From Streptomyces avicenniae (GTDB lineage: Bacteria > Actinomycetota > Actinomycetes > Streptomycetales > Streptomycetaceae), in assembly GCF_000719135.1 (NCBI RefSeq), contig NZ_JOEK01000008.1, positions 186,001 to 250,000 of the forward strand: 64,000 bases of DNA, given 5' to 3'. The notes below the pieces were generated by a model. It had not been told where the DNA came from and did not search any database. It saw only the letters and a program-made list of their open reading frames with translations. Both the position numbers and the translations under genes were made by a program. Shown here piece by piece: positions 1-9,850 of this stretch (positions within the stretch are counted from its first letter, which is position 1; each line of letters opens with the position of its first letter).

Positions 1-1
1 G

Positions 2-1429
2 GAGTACTGGCTGCGCTCGGACGTCCACCTGGGCAAGGCGACGCTGGAGCGTTTCTACTACGCGGCGCAGTACTTCCTCGGCGCCTCAAGCCGCCCGGGC
101 AAGGTGTCCCCCGGGCTCTACGGCCTGTGGACGACGACGGACTTCCCCCAGTTCAGCGGCGACCTGCACCTCAACTACAACGCGCAGGCGCCGTTCTACG
201 GCGTCTACTCCAGCAACAGGCCCGAGCTGGTCCGCCCGTTCCACCAGGCGATCCTGGAGTACGTGCCGGAGGCCAAGCGCCGCGCGCGGGAGGACCTGCG
301 GCGGCTGAAGGAGGACTACATCGACGCGCGCTTCCCCTCGGGGGGCCTGCCCGGCGGTGTCTTCTTCCCGGTCGGCATCGGCCCCTGGGGCTCCACGACC
401 GACAACAGCTACTGGCAGCAGGTCTCCAACTCCCTCTTCTCCGCCTCGCAGTTCGTGGAGTACTACGAGTACACGCTGGACCGTGACTTCCTGCGCGAGG
501 AGCTGTACCCCTTCCTCTCCGAGGTCGCCGAGTTCTTCGAGCACTACCTGGAGTACGACGCGTCGGCCCGCCGTTACGTCCTGTGGAGCGGGCCGCACGA
601 GGGCTCCTGGGGCAAGGACTCGACCGCCGACATCGGGCTGCTGCGGCAGACGCTCGGCGCGCTGATCAAGGCGTCCGAGGAGCTGCGCCGCGACGCGGGG
701 CGCCGCCGTACCTGGCAGCACATCCTGGACCGCCTCGCGGAGCCCGCCACGGGCGAGTACGACGGCCGGACGGTCTACACGCTCGCCGAGGCGGGCAGCA
801 TGGTCGGCGACACCCGCGACATCCGTCCTGGCGACAACACGGTCAACCTGGAGTTCATCCACCCGGCCGACTACCTCGGCGTCACCTCGGACGAGGAGCG
901 GCGGCAGATCGCCATCGACACCCTCGACGTCATGAACTCCTGGGGCAACGACAACAGTTTCCCGAAGGTGTTCACGCAGGCGGCCAGGATCGGCTACCCG
1001 GCCCAGTCGCTCATCGACCGCTTCGTCGGCGTCGTCGAGGGCGAGTTGGCGGCCAACCTGCGCATCCGTGACCCGCACCACGGCATCGAGAAGTCGGGCG
1101 CGACCGAGGCGGTCAACAGCATGCTGGTGCAGAGCCACGACGGGGTCGTGTCCCTGTTCCCCGTGTGGCCGTCCGACGCCGACGCGCACTTCAACGACCT
1201 GCGGCTGCCGGGGGCGTTCCTCGTCTCCAGCGCGTTGAAGGGCGGCACGGTGCGCTACGCCGAGTTCACGAGCGAGGCGGGCGGCACGCTGAAGCTGGCC
1301 AACCCCTGGCGGAGCGACCGCGTCTCGGTGACCGACTCGCGCGGCCACCGCGTGGACGCCTCCGTGCGGCACGGGGTCATCACGGTGCGGACCGGCAAGG
1401 GCCGGACGTACCGCGTCACCCCGCGCTGA
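2..1429 (+). CDS. GH95-like glycoside hydrolase (probable alpha-L-fucosidase), 5' partial
   Basis: The gene enters from outside the window; 475 C-terminal residues are visible. The six-hairpin (alpha/alpha)6 style sequence has SGDLHLNYNAQ near residue 50, the acidic stretch GPHEGSWGKDST near residue 200, and a C-terminal LVQSHDGVVSLFPVWP block followed by a beta-rich tail. These match the arrangement of GH95 family alpha-L-fucosidases/alpha-L-galactosidases. The family hydrolyses terminal alpha-L-fucosyl bonds; secretion cannot be judged because the N-terminus is missing. The next genes encode fuconate catabolism, which supports fucose as the released sugar. A strong hairpin follows the stop. 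Another six-hairpin glycosidase family is possible. Confidence 0.7.
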   Translation, partial: EYWLRSDVHLGKATLERFYYAAQYFLGASSRPGKVSPGLYGLWTTTDFPQFSGDLHLNYNAQAPFYGVYSSNRPELVRPFHQAILEYVPEAKRRAREDLRRLKEDYIDARFPSGGLPGGVFFPVGIGPWGSTTDNSYWQQVSNSLFSASQFVEYYEYTLDRDFLREELYPFLSEVAEFFEHYLEYDASARRYVLWSGPHEGSWGKDSTADIGLLRQTLGALIKASEELRRDAGRRRTWQHILDRLAEPATGEYDGRTVYTLAEAGSMVGDTRDIRPGDNTVNLEFIHPADYLGVTSDEERRQIAIDTLDVMNSWGNDNSFPKVFTQAARIGYPAQSLIDRFVGVVEGELAANLRIRDPHHGIEKSGATEAVNSMLVQSHDGVVSLFPVWPSDADAHFNDLRLPGAFLVSSALKGGTVRYAEFTSEAGGTLKLANPWRSDRVSVTDSRGHRVDASVRHGVITVRTGKGRTYRVTPR

Positions 1430-1449
1430 CCGGCGGCGCCTGAGAACGG

Positions 1450-1487
1450 CCGGGCCCGGTGGTGCCCTCCCGTAGCACCGGGCCCGG
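1450..1487. terminator. Hairpin terminator after GH95-like gene
   Basis: A 12-bp perfect inverted repeat (CCGGGCCCGGTG / CACCGGGCCCGG) with a 14-nt loop lies 20 bases after the stop. There is no T-tract, as is usual in streptomycetes. Confidence 0.6.
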
Positions 1488-1695
1488 TCCTCCCCCGCCG
1501 CCTCCGCGCGGCAATTGACCCGACCTCTTCGCCCCTTTGAACCAGACATCCAGGGGTGAAGCGGCACATTACAAGATATTGGTCCGATGAATGTGTCCTA
1601 CCATGGGTGACGCGGCTGCCACGGATCTCCCCCGGGAGACCGCGCGACGAGACCGCCCCACCCCGACACCTTCACGCGAGCCTGAAAGGCAAACC

Positions 1696-3009
1696 GTGCC
1701 CCCAGCCCTGTCGCGCGTCACCGCGCTGGACACGTTCGACATCAGGTTCCCCACCTCCCGGTACCTGGACGGCTCGGACGCCATGAACCCCGACCCCGAC
1801 TACTCCGCCGCCTACCTGGTGCTGCGCACCGACGCGGGCGACGGGGCCGAGGGACACGGATTCGTCTTCACCATCGGCCGCGGCAACGACGTGCAGGTCG
1901 CCGCGATCGAGGCCCTGCGCGCCCACGTCGTCGGCCTGCCGGTCGATGCCCTGTGCGCGGACCCCGCCTCGCTCAGCCGCGCGCTGGTCGGCGACAGCCA
2001 ACTGCGCTGGCTGGGCCCGGAGAAGGGCGTGATGCACATGGCGATCGGCGCCGTCGTGAACGCCGTGTGGGACCTGGCCGCCAAGCGCGCCGGCGTCCCG
2101 CTGTGGAAGCTGCTCGCGGACGCGACACCCGAGTGGCTGGTCTCCCAGCTCGACTTCCGCTACCTCACGGACGCGCTGACCCCCGACGAGGCCCTGGACC
2201 TGCTGCGCCGGGGCAAGAAGGGCGCCGCCGAACGGGAGGAGCAGCTGCGCGCCCAGGGCTACCCGGCGTACACCACCTCGCCCGGCTGGCTCGGGTACTC
2301 GGACGAGAAGCTGACGCGGCTCGCCCGCGAGGCGGTCGCCGACGGCTTCGCGCAGATCAAGCTGAAGGTCGGCGCCGACCTGGCGGACGACATCAGGCGC
2401 TGCCGGGTCGCCAGGGAGGCGGTCGGCCCCGGCGTGCGCATCGCGATCGACGCGAACCAGCGCTGGGACGTCCCCGAGGCCGTCTCCTGGACGCGCGCCC
2501 TCGCCGAGTTCGACCCGTACTGGATCGAGGAGCCGACGAGCCCGGACGACGTGCTGGGCCACGCGGCGATCCGGCGTGAGGTCGCGCCCGTCAAGGTCGC
2601 GACCGGCGAACACGTCCAGAACCGCGTCCTGTTCAAGCAGCTGCTCCAGGCCGGGGCCATCGACGTCGCGCAGATCGACGCGACGCGGGTCGGCGGCGTC
2701 AACGAGAACCTGGCGATCCTGCTGCTGGCGGCGAAGTTCGGCGTCCCGGTGTGCCCGCACGCGGGCGGTGTCGGGCTGTGCGAACTCGTCCAGCACCTCG
2801 CCATGTTCGACTTCGTCGCCCTGTCGGGCAGCACGGACGGCCGCGTCATCGAGTACGTGGACCACCTGCACGAGCACTTCGTGGACCCGGTGGTGATCCG
2901 CGACGGGCACTACGCCGCCCCGACCGCCCCCGGCTTCTCCGCCACGATGCACCCGGGCTCCCTCACCGACCACGTCCACCCGGGAAGCGGGGCACCGCAG
3001 CATGACTGA
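1696..3009 (+). CDS. L-fuconate dehydratase (enolase superfamily)
   Basis: It dehydrates L-fuconate to 2-keto-3-deoxy-L-fuconate in the non-phosphorylating fucose pathway. The 437-residue protein opens with [33 protein letters not shown], split here as FDIRFPTSR and [16 protein letters not shown], which is diagnostic of the fuconate dehydratase subgroup. Catalytic and metal residues are all visible: K222 and K224 (IKLK), D252 (DANQRW), E278 (IEEP), E305 (ATGEH) and H355 (CPHAGG). Each is offset by four from the Xanthomonas campestris enzyme. The GTG at 1696 is chosen because AAAGG sits six bases before it; the longer upstream reading has no family match. Its stop overlaps the next start by 8 bases, so the two are co-translated. 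Confidence 0.92.
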   Translation: MPPALSRVTALDTFDIRFPTSRYLDGSDAMNPDPDYSAAYLVLRTDAGDGAEGHGFVFTIGRGNDVQVAAIEALRAHVVGLPVDALCADPASLSRALVGDSQLRWLGPEKGVMHMAIGAVVNAVWDLAAKRAGVPLWKLLADATPEWLVSQLDFRYLTDALTPDEALDLLRRGKKGAAEREEQLRAQGYPAYTTSPGWLGYSDEKLTRLAREAVADGFAQIKLKVGADLADDIRRCRVAREAVGPGVRIAIDANQRWDVPEAVSWTRALAEFDPYWIEEPTSPDDVLGHAAIRREVAPVKVATGEHVQNRVLFKQLLQAGAIDVAQIDATRVGGVNENLAILLLAAKFGVPVCPHAGGVGLCELVQHLAMFDFVALSGSTDGRVIEYVDHLHEHFVDPVVIRDGHYAAPTAPGFSATMHPGSLTDHVHPGSGAPQHD

Positions 3010-4030
3010 GCCGACGCACACGCCCGGCGCCGCCACCCCCGCCCTGCCGCGCGCCACGCTGGGCCGCGGCGCCGTCCCCGTGACCCGCCTGTCGTTCGGC
3101 GCGGCGGCCCTCGGCAACCTGTTCGCGCCCGTGGACCCGGCCGCGGCACGCGCGGCGGTGGACGCCGCCTGGGACAGCGGCATCCGCTACTTCGACACGG
3201 CGCCGCACTACGGGCTCGGCCTGTCCGAGCGGCGGCTCGGCGAGGCGCTGGCCGACCGCCCGCGGGACGCGTTCACCGTGTCCACCAAGGTGGGCCGCCT
3301 GCTGGTGCCGGGGCCGGGCGAGGGCGACGACCTGGCGAACGGCTTCGCCGTCCCCGCGACGCACCGCCGCGTGTGGGACTTCAGCGCGGACGGCGTGCGG
3401 CGCAGCGTCGAGGAGAGCCTCGAACGGCTGGGCCTGGACCGGGTGGACGTCGTGTTCCTGCACGACCCGGACGACCACGCCGAGGAGGCGTTCGGCGAGG
3501 GCTACCCGGCGCTGGAGCGGCTGCGCGCCGAGGGCGTCGTCGGCGCGATCGGCGCGGGCATGAACCAGGTGGCGATGCTGACGCGGTTCGTGCAGGACAC
3601 GGACGTGGACGTCGTGCTGTGCGCCGGGCGGTACACGCTGCTCGACCAGTCGGCGCTGACCGATCTGCTCCCGGCCGCCGCCGACCGCGGCACGTCCGTC
3701 GTGGTGGGCGGCGTGTTCAACTCGGGCCTGCTGGCCGACCCGAGGCCGGGCGCGACGTACGACTACGCCGCCGCGCCCGACGCGTTGCTGGAGCGGGCGC
3801 AGCGGATGGCGGCCGTGGCGGCGCGGCACGGCATCCCGCTGCGGGCGGCTGCGTTGGCGTTCCCGTCCGGGCATCAGGCGGTGTCGAGCGTGCTGGTCGG
3901 CATGCGGTCGGAGGCCGAGGCGCGGGACGGGGCCGCGCTGTTCGGCGCACCGGTGCCCGCCGCGTTCTGGGCCGAGCTGGTCGCCGAGGGCCTGCTGCAC
4001 GAGGACGTGCCCGTACCGCAGGGGCGGTAG
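3002..4030 (+). CDS. Aldo/keto reductase, probable L-fucose (D-threo-aldose) 1-dehydrogenase
   Basis: This 342-residue (beta/alpha)8 AKR has the catalytic set in normal order: [20 protein letters not shown] (Asp/Tyr), STKVGRLL (Lys) and [10 protein letters not shown] (His). It belongs to the subgroup annotated as D-threo-aldose 1-dehydrogenase/L-fucose dehydrogenase, which oxidises the sugar to its lactone with NAD(P). The start overlaps the fuconate dehydratase stop by 8 bases, so it is in the same operon and supplies the first step of the pathway. A lactonase and the 2-keto-3-deoxyfuconate cleavage enzyme are not in the window. The substrate is inferred from family and context only. Confidence 0.85.
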   Translation: MTEPTHTPGAATPALPRATLGRGAVPVTRLSFGAAALGNLFAPVDPAAARAAVDAAWDSGIRYFDTAPHYGLGLSERRLGEALADRPRDAFTVSTKVGRLLVPGPGEGDDLANGFAVPATHRRVWDFSADGVRRSVEESLERLGLDRVDVVFLHDPDDHAEEAFGEGYPALERLRAEGVVGAIGAGMNQVAMLTRFVQDTDVDVVLCAGRYTLLDQSALTDLLPAAADRGTSVVVGGVFNSGLLADPRPGATYDYAAAPDALLERAQRMAAVAARHGIPLRAAALAFPSGHQAVSSVLVGMRSEAEARDGAALFGAPVPAAFWAELVAEGLLHEDVPVPQGR

Positions 4031-4264
4031 GCGGGCCGGGGGCAGGGGAACGCGGGGGCGGTCCCCTGCCCCCCGGGCGGCGCCGCTATCGTGGTCCCGC
4101 TCGATCCCACCACTCAACGTTTCTGCCCGGCGCTGGAGCCGACGCCGACGAGGGCCGCGTGTCCGTCCCGTCCGCGTCACCTGGACGACTCCTGGCGGCG
4201 GGAGGCCGCGCCCACGACGGGCGCCGCCTCCCCGACCGTCCCACCGCGCAGCGGAAGGTTCGCC

Positions 4265-5566
4265 GTGACGCCGCGGCTCCGGTTCCGTACCCCCACGCAC
4301 GCCCCCGCCCGTACGACGGGCACCGCCTCCTACCGTTCCGCCCTACGGGTCCCGGGCGCCGCGGCCTTCTTCCTGGCCGCGGCCCCCGCCCGGGTCGGGG
4401 TGGCCATGGCCGGTCTCGGCATCGTCTGGATGGTCCACGCGGGGACCGGGTCCTTCGGGGCCGCGGGGCTGGTCACCGGCGCGTTCGCCGTGGCCGAGAC
4501 CCTGGTCGGCCCGCAGACGGCCCGCCTCATGGACCGTTTCGGACAACCGCGCGTCCTCGTCCCCCTGTTGTGCGCGCACGCCGTGGTGATCGCCGCGCTG
4601 GTGGCGCTCGCCCTGTCGGAGGCGTCCGCCGCGGCGCTGACGGCGGCCGGTCTCGCCGCCGGGGCGACCGTCCCGCAGTTCGGCGCGCTCTCGGCGGCGC
4701 GCTGGTCGGCGCTGCTGCACGGCAGGCCGGAGCTGACCCCGGCGTTCGCGCTCGAAACGCTCAGCAACGAGGCGGCGTTCCTCGTCGGCCCCGCCCTCGC
4801 GGTGCTGGTGGCGACGCAGGTGCACCCGGCGGCGGGCACGGTGCTCGCCGGGGCGCTCGTCGTCGGCGCGGGACTCGTCTTCGCGGCGCTGCGCCGCACG
4901 GCCCCGCCGCCCGCCGCGCCGCCCGCCCGCGACCGTGACGCCGCCCGGGGCCGACGGACGCTGTGGACCCGGACCTTCGCCACGCTGCTGGTGGTCAACC
5001 TGGCCCTCGGCGTCTTCTTCGGCTCGACCCAGGTGTCGGTGAGCGCCTTCGCCGAGGCCCACCACGCCCCCACGGCCGCCGGGTTCCTTTACGGCCTGAT
5101 GAGCGCGGCGAGCCTGCTGACCGGTCTGCTCCACGGACGACGCGGCGGGCACCTCCCGGCCGGGACCCAACTGCCCGTGATCCTGACGCTCCTGGCCTGT
5201 GCGTCGCTGCTGCCGCTCCTGGCCGACTCCCCCTGGCAGCTCGGCCTCGCGCTGCTGCTGCCCGGGGCGTGCGTCGCGCCGTGCATCATCGTGGCCTCGA
5301 CACTCGTCGGGTCGGCGACGGACAGGTCGGTCCTCACGCAGGCGTTCACCTGGACGAACTCCGCGAGCGCGGCGGGCATCGCCGTGTCCGCCGCCGCGAC
5401 CGGGCGGCTCATCGACGGTTCCGGCGGGGCGCGGGCCGGGTTCGCCGTCCCCCTGCTCGTCCTGACGGCGACGGCGGCGCTCGCCTGGTACAACCGTCAC
5501 GCGCTCACGGCCGGGCAGGCCGGTCCGTCGGGCGACCACACCGGAGGGACTGGGCAAGGCACATGA
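4265..5566 (+). CDS. MFS transporter
   Basis: This is a 433-residue integral membrane protein of about 12 helices. The cytoplasmic loop [13 protein letters not shown] after the second helix resembles the MFS signature motif A. The GTG at 4265 has GGAAGG just upstream; a longer reading back to 4091 is open but not protein-like. It lies 234 bases after the aldo/keto reductase, so it may have its own promoter. Its stop overlaps the ATG of the next SDR gene (ATGA), so those two are coupled. The subgroup resembles small-molecule exporters rather than FucP-type symporters, so a sugar-import role is uncertain. Confidence 0.85.
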   Translation: MTPRLRFRTPTHAPARTTGTASYRSALRVPGAAAFFLAAAPARVGVAMAGLGIVWMVHAGTGSFGAAGLVTGAFAVAETLVGPQTARLMDRFGQPRVLVPLLCAHAVVIAALVALALSEASAAALTAAGLAAGATVPQFGALSAARWSALLHGRPELTPAFALETLSNEAAFLVGPALAVLVATQVHPAAGTVLAGALVVGAGLVFAALRRTAPPPAAPPARDRDAARGRRTLWTRTFATLLVVNLALGVFFGSTQVSVSAFAEAHHAPTAAGFLYGLMSAASLLTGLLHGRRGGHLPAGTQLPVILTLLACASLLPLLADSPWQLGLALLLPGACVAPCIIVASTLVGSATDRSVLTQAFTWTNSASAAGIAVSAAATGRLIDGSGGARAGFAVPLLVLTATAALAWYNRHALTAGQAGPSGDHTGGTGQGT

Positions 5567-6348
5567 ACAACGGCAGACCGGCCGACACGGACGGCTTCGA
5601 CCTGACCGGGCAGACGGCGCTGGTCACGGGGGGCTCGGCCGGTCTCGGCCTGGCCATCGCGCGCACCCTGGCCCGGGCCGGTGCCTCCGTCGTGATCGCC
5701 AGCAGACGTCGGGACGCGTGCCGGGAGGCCGCCGCGCAGCTCACGGCGGCGACCGGGCGACCGGTGCTCGGCCTGGCCTGCGACGTGAGCGACGAGCGCG
5801 CCGTCCGCCTGCTCACCGACGAGGTGGTGGACCGTCACGGCCGCCTGGACGTGCTGGTGACCAGCGCCGGTGTCCAGGCGCGCGGGGAGATCACCGACCT
5901 CGACGTCGCCGCACTCCGGCACGCGTTGGAGGTCAACGTCGTCGGCACCTTCCTCGCCTGCCAGGCCGCCGTGCCGGTGATGCGCGCCGCGGGGTACGGC
6001 CGCATCGTCACGCTCGCCAGCGCGCTCGGGCTCGTGGGCGCCGCGGGCCGCGCGGGCTACGCCGCGACCAAGGGGGCGGTGGTCCAGCTGACACGGAGCC
6101 TGGCCGTGGAGCTCGCGGGTTCCGGCGTCTGCGTCAACGCGCTCGCGCCCGGGCCCTTCCGTACGCCGCTCAACGAGGGCATCGACGACGATCCGCGCGT
6201 CCAGGACTTCCTGGCCCACCAGGTCCCGGCCGGGCGCTGGGCGCAGCCGGGCGAACTGTCCGGCGCGGCGTTGCTGTTGGCGAGCCCCGCGGCGTCCTAC
6301 CTCACCGGCGCGGTCCTCCCCGTCGATGGCGGCTGGACGGCCCACTGA
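5563..6348 (+). CDS. SDR family oxidoreductase
   Basis: This classical short-chain dehydrogenase has 261 residues. The NAD(P)-binding TGGSAGLG is near residue 21, ASRR follows strand beta-2, and the active site shows TLASALG followed by YAATK (Tyr/Lys). The C-terminal [13 protein letters not shown] is typical of the gluconate 5-dehydrogenase/3-oxoacyl reductase branch. In this context it could oxidise 2-keto-3-deoxy-L-fuconate, the known SDR step of the pathway, but pairing with the MFS gene leaves other substrates open. The ATG at 5563 overlaps the MFS stop. Confidence 0.85.
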   Translation: MNNGRPADTDGFDLTGQTALVTGGSAGLGLAIARTLARAGASVVIASRRRDACREAAAQLTAATGRPVLGLACDVSDERAVRLLTDEVVDRHGRLDVLVTSAGVQARGEITDLDVAALRHALEVNVVGTFLACQAAVPVMRAAGYGRIVTLASALGLVGAAGRAGYAATKGAVVQLTRSLAVELAGSGVCVNALAPGPFRTPLNEGIDDDPRVQDFLAHQVPAGRWAQPGELSGAALLLASPAASYLTGAVLPVDGGWTAH

Positions 6349-6364
6349 CGCGGCGAGGAGCAGC

Positions 6365-6401
6365 GGGGAGGGCGCGGGCGGAAGCCGCCCGCGCCCTCCC
6401 C
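6365..6401. terminator. Hairpin terminator after SDR
   Basis: A 17-bp perfect inverted repeat with a 3-nt AAG loop starts 17 bases after the SDR stop. It closes the sugar-catabolic block. Confidence 0.75.
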
Positions 6402-6532
6402 CCGTTCAGGTCACGGCCGTTACGGGACGCGCGGGAAGCGGGTTGTTGCGGTAGCGAGGGAGCCGATCCACGCACCCCCAGTGGCGGCGCATGCCCTCCT
6501 CCTCCCCTCCCCGATGCCACAAGGACACCTCC

Positions 6533-7729
6533 ATGGGCCTGCACGCACTCCGGCGACCAGCTCTCCTGCTGCTCGTCTCCCTCGTCTCCCTCGTCACCGC
6601 GACCGGCACCTCGGGCGCCGCGGCCGTCCCCGGAACGAGTCCGGTCGTCGCCGTCGGACAGTCCCCGCTGGCCGTGCCGGGCGAGTACATCGTCACGCTC
6701 GCTCCGGACGCCTCACCCGGTGACGTGCTGACGAAGTTGGACGTCGAGCCGATGTTCACCTACGGCACGGCGCTGCGCGGGTTCGCCGCCCGGCTCACAC
6801 CGGCCCAACTGCGGCTGGTCCGTGCCCTGCCGGGCGTCGGCGCAATCGAGGAGAACGGCCGCGTCGGCCTCGACACGACGGAAGGACGGGCCCGGGCCGA
6901 CACGCAGGCGGAAAGCTGGGGGCTGGACCGGATCGACCAGCGGCACCTGCCGCTCGACGGCCGCTTCGGCACCGTCGGCACGGGCGAGGGCGTCACGGCC
7001 TACATCCTCGACACCGGGATCGAGACCGCGCACGAGGAGTTCGCCGGGCGCGCCACGACCGGGTTCGACGCCGTCGGGGACGGTCGCGACGGCCAGGACT
7101 GCCACCTCCACGGCACGCACGTCGCCGGAACCGTGGGCGGCTCCACCTACGGCGTGGCGCCCTCCGCGTCCCTCGTCGCCGTCCGCGTACTGGACTGCCA
7201 GGGCGAGGGGACCGTGGCGCAGACCCTCGCGGGCCTGGACTGGATCGCGGCCGACGCCCGGGGGCCCGCCGTCGTCAACGCGTCCATCGGCGAGCCCGCG
7301 TCCGAGGCGCTCGACAACGCCGTCAACGCGACCGCGGGCCTCGGGGTCCTGCCGGTCGTCTCGGCCGGGAACAGCGCCGAGGACGCCTGCGGCCACTCCC
7401 CGGCCCGCGCGGAGAACGCGCTCACCGTCGGCGCCGTTGACCGGCACGACGAGCAGGCCGACTTCAGCAACTTCGGCCCCTGCCTGACGCTGTACGCCCC
7501 CGGCGTCTCCATCACCTCCGCGCAGCTCGGCGGCGGCTCCCGTACCCTCAGCGGCACGTCCATGGCCGCGCCGCACGTCGCCGGAGCCGCCGCCCTCCTC
7601 CTGGAACAGGCACCGCAGTCCTCTCCCCGGGAGGTCGTCCGCCGTCTCACCGCCGCGGCCACCGAGGGCGCCGTCACCTCCCCCGGCGTCGGCTCGCCCG
7701 ACCGCCTCCTGTACACCGGCGGCCTGTGA
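6533..7729 (+). CDS. Secreted S8 family serine protease (subtilisin/proteinase K type)
   Basis: The 398-residue preproprotease starts at ATG 6533, with AAGGA seven bases before it. It has a signal peptide (LRRPALLLLVSLVSLVTATG, cleaved near GAAA), an I9-type inhibitor prodomain (EYIVTLAPDAS to about residue 115) and a mature S8 domain. The triad is complete: Asp in AYILDTGIE, His in HLHGTHVAGTVGG and Ser in SGTSMAAPHVAGAAALLL. The oxyanion Asn is in VSAGNSAEDACG. It is an extracellular general protease and has no P/homoB domain. It is monocistronic between two hairpins. Confidence 0.93.
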   Translation: MGLHALRRPALLLLVSLVSLVTATGTSGAAAVPGTSPVVAVGQSPLAVPGEYIVTLAPDASPGDVLTKLDVEPMFTYGTALRGFAARLTPAQLRLVRALPGVGAIEENGRVGLDTTEGRARADTQAESWGLDRIDQRHLPLDGRFGTVGTGEGVTAYILDTGIETAHEEFAGRATTGFDAVGDGRDGQDCHLHGTHVAGTVGGSTYGVAPSASLVAVRVLDCQGEGTVAQTLAGLDWIAADARGPAVVNASIGEPASEALDNAVNATAGLGVLPVVSAGNSAEDACGHSPARAENALTVGAVDRHDEQADFSNFGPCLTLYAPGVSITSAQLGGGSRTLSGTSMAAPHVAGAAALLLEQAPQSSPREVVRRLTAAATEGAVTSPGVGSPDRLLYTGGL

Positions 7730-7734
7730 CGCGG

Positions 7735-7773
7735 CCCGGCCCGCCCCGGTCGAGGGACCGGAGCGGGCCGGGG
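7735..7773. terminator. GC-rich hairpin after subtilisin
   Basis: An imperfect inverted repeat of about 17 bp (CCCGGCCCGC... / ...GCGGGCCGGG) begins five bases after the stop. Confidence 0.5.
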
Positions 7774-7995
7774 CGGGGACGTCACACGTTCCAGCGAGGT
7801 TCCGCGGGACGGGGGACGGGGCGGAAGGACGCGGGTGTCGGCGGTGGCGCGCCGCCGCGCCCACGCCCCGGCGCGCGGCCAGGCCCGGTCGTCCCCACCG
7901 CCGGTCCCGTGGCCCCCACGGACGTGACGTCCCGTGGTGCGAGGCGTTGAGCAGCCGTACGGCGAAGCCCCGACCTCGATCACGTGGGAGTCCTG

Positions 7996-8991
7996 ATGGA
8001 TCTTGAGATGGCGTCTGCGGACCATCCGCTGGAGATGCGGCCCGCGACTGCCGGCGAAGGGGGGCAGTACGAGGGCGACAAGGCCCCCATGGGCCCTCCG
8101 CTCCTCTTCGCCGGGCAGGCGGACCTGGAGGCCGGCGAGACCCCGCAGGCCGTGGAGGGGATCCCGCTGGTGGACGCCGGTGAGGACCCCGGCTACCGCA
8201 TCCCCCAGGACATCGCCGCCGCCGGACTGGCCAACGACGCCGAGCGCGTGGACAAGTGGACGTCCTCGCTGACCGACGGGCAGCTGAGTGAGCTGAGGTC
8301 CCTGGCCGGGGACTGCTTCAGCGACTACGAGTTCGCCAAGGGCGGGGGCGTGACGTTCATCGACTCCACCTCGACCAACGAGGCGGAGAAGTACATCTAC
8401 GACCACTTCGGGGACTTCCTCGAAGCGGCCGGTGGCGCCAACCGCCTGGTGACCTCGGGCACGCTGGACGTGCGCTACCCGTGGGCGGTGTCCACCGACA
8501 CCGCGCAGGGGCCCACGAAGCTCAGCTTCACGGTCACCAACACCATCAGCAACACCCACAGCGAGACCGACGGCTACTCGGTGGGAGGCTCCTTCAAGAT
8601 CTCGGTCGGAGGCATCGGAGACCCCTCCTTCTCCGGCAGCTACACCCACAGCAGCACCAACAGCACCACCTGGACCTCGACCGGTGCCGTCGGCTCCGAC
8701 CTGACCGTCGCCGACAAGCAGTGGGGCCGCATCGACCTCTTCAAGGTCGGCGGGACCTACGAGCGCTACCTGTTCTTCATCCTGCGCGGCCTGCCGGTGG
8801 ACGGCGACGACCCCCGCTACAGCGTCTTCTACTTCAACCGGATCCGCTTCCGGTGCGCCTCGGGGCTGATCGCCTTCCCGATCAAGAACTTCTTCGTCAA
8901 GTCCCCCGACAGCCCCTCTCCCTCCGTACGTCTGCAACGCCTGTGGGCCGACGGCGAGACCCCGCCGGGCAAGGACTTCCCCACGTCCTGA
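7996..8991 (+). CDS. Aerolysin/ETX-MTX2-like putative pore-forming protein
   Basis: I do not recognise an exact family. The 331-residue protein has an N-terminal low-complexity region (residues 1-75), a mixed middle domain and a long Ser/Thr-rich alternating segment at about 170-235 (KLSFTVTNTISNTHS, YSVGGSFKISVGG, SFSGSYTHSSTNSTTW). This pattern of amphipathic strands with Thr/Ser on one face is what beta-pore-forming aerolysin and ETX/MTX2 proteins show in their insertion hairpin and flanking strands. No signal peptide is visible. ATG 7996 has GGGAG upstream; GTG 7984 is the alternative start. It is flanked by terminators and has no partner gene. Function is inference. Confidence 0.6.
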   Translation: MDLEMASADHPLEMRPATAGEGGQYEGDKAPMGPPLLFAGQADLEAGETPQAVEGIPLVDAGEDPGYRIPQDIAAAGLANDAERVDKWTSSLTDGQLSELRSLAGDCFSDYEFAKGGGVTFIDSTSTNEAEKYIYDHFGDFLEAAGGANRLVTSGTLDVRYPWAVSTDTAQGPTKLSFTVTNTISNTHSETDGYSVGGSFKISVGGIGDPSFSGSYTHSSTNSTTWTSTGAVGSDLTVADKQWGRIDLFKVGGTYERYLFFILRGLPVDGDDPRYSVFYFNRIRFRCASGLIAFPIKNFFVKSPDSPSPSVRLQRLWADGETPPGKDFPTS

Positions 8992-9005
8992 CACCCGGCA
9001 CAGGA

Positions 9006-9042
9006 ACGGGCCCGGACCCGGCGGACGGGGCTCCGGGCCCGT
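9006..9042. terminator. Hairpin between convergent genes
   Basis: An 11-bp perfect inverted repeat (ACGGGCCCGGA / TCCGGGCCCGT) sits between the aerolysin-like gene and the convergent TetR gene. It can serve both directions. Confidence 0.6.
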
Positions 9043-9084
9043 CGTACGGCACGCTCAGGCCTGGAGCGACCTGCCGGACAGGAC

Positions 9085-9660
9085 CTAGGCGCGGGGACCG
9101 GCGCCGCGCAGCAGGGTGTCGATGATGCGGGCGGCGAGGGCGTCCGGGTCGGCGCCGTCCGCGGTGCCGCGCAGGGACTCCCCGATGAGCGCGTAGTAGA
9201 CCCGGCGCACCCAGTCGAGGTCGGCCTCCGCGTCGATGAGCCTGTCGGCCCGGGCCCGCTCCAGCACGGCGGTGCAGCGCCGGGCGATGGCCTCGTGGAG
9301 GGCGGCGGCCTCGCTGCCTCGGTCGGCCGACTGCTCCAGGGCGAACGCCCAGGCGCTCTTGACCTGGAGGACGTTGGCGGTGATCCGGTGCATCGCCACC
9401 AGCGGCGGCGCGGTGTCCGGCCTGCCGTCGTCCACGGCCTGGGCGAGTTGGCGGGCCGCCGACAACGCCAGTGCCTCGATCAGCGACTGACGGTTGGCGA
9501 ACCGCCGGTGGATCGTCGTCCTGGCCACCCCGGCGGCAGCCGCGATCTGCTCCATGGAGGCGCCGGGGTCCTCGGTGAGCACCCGCTCGGCCGCCTCCAG
9601 CACCGCGCGCACGCTGCGCTCCGCGTCCGCCCGCAACGGGCGTGCCGCCGTCTCATCCAT
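9085..9660 (-). CDS. TetR/AcrR family regulator
   Basis: This 191-residue repressor has a standard N-terminal HTH (SMEQIAAAAGVARTTIHRRFANRQSLIEAL, recognition helix around residues 45-65) and a helical ligand domain. ATG 9660 is preferred because GGGAGA lies about six bases upstream; the longer form to 9696 is possible. It is divergent from the SDR-EamA pair and is likely its local regulator through the palindrome in the shared spacer. The ligand is unknown. Confidence 0.85.
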   Translation of the reverse strand: MDETAARPLRADAERSVRAVLEAAERVLTEDPGASMEQIAAAAGVARTTIHRRFANRQSLIEALALSAARQLAQAVDDGRPDTAPPLVAMHRITANVLQVKSAWAFALEQSADRGSEAAALHEAIARRCTAVLERARADRLIDAEADLDWVRRVYYALIGESLRGTADGADPDALAARIIDTLLRGAGPRA

Positions 9661-9742
9661 CGCGTCTCCCGCTCGACCGCGTGCCGACCTGTCCACTTGC
9701 CACGGTAGATCCTACATCGCAGATGCGTTCATGGACTCAACC

Positions 9743-9758
9743 GCATCATGCATGTTGC
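9743..9758. promoter_or_regulatory. Candidate TetR operator
   Basis: The 16-base sequence GCATCATGCATGTTGC matches its own reverse complement at 14 of 16 positions. It lies in the divergent spacer about 80 bases before the TetR start and 90 before the SDR start. Confidence 0.4.
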
Positions 9759-9850
9759 AGTTCTGCGGATTAAAGGTACTGTCTCTTCTCAGTTACTGCC
9801 CGCCGCCGACCACGGACGGCGGCCATCGTCCCTGTGCCCAGGAGGAGTTC

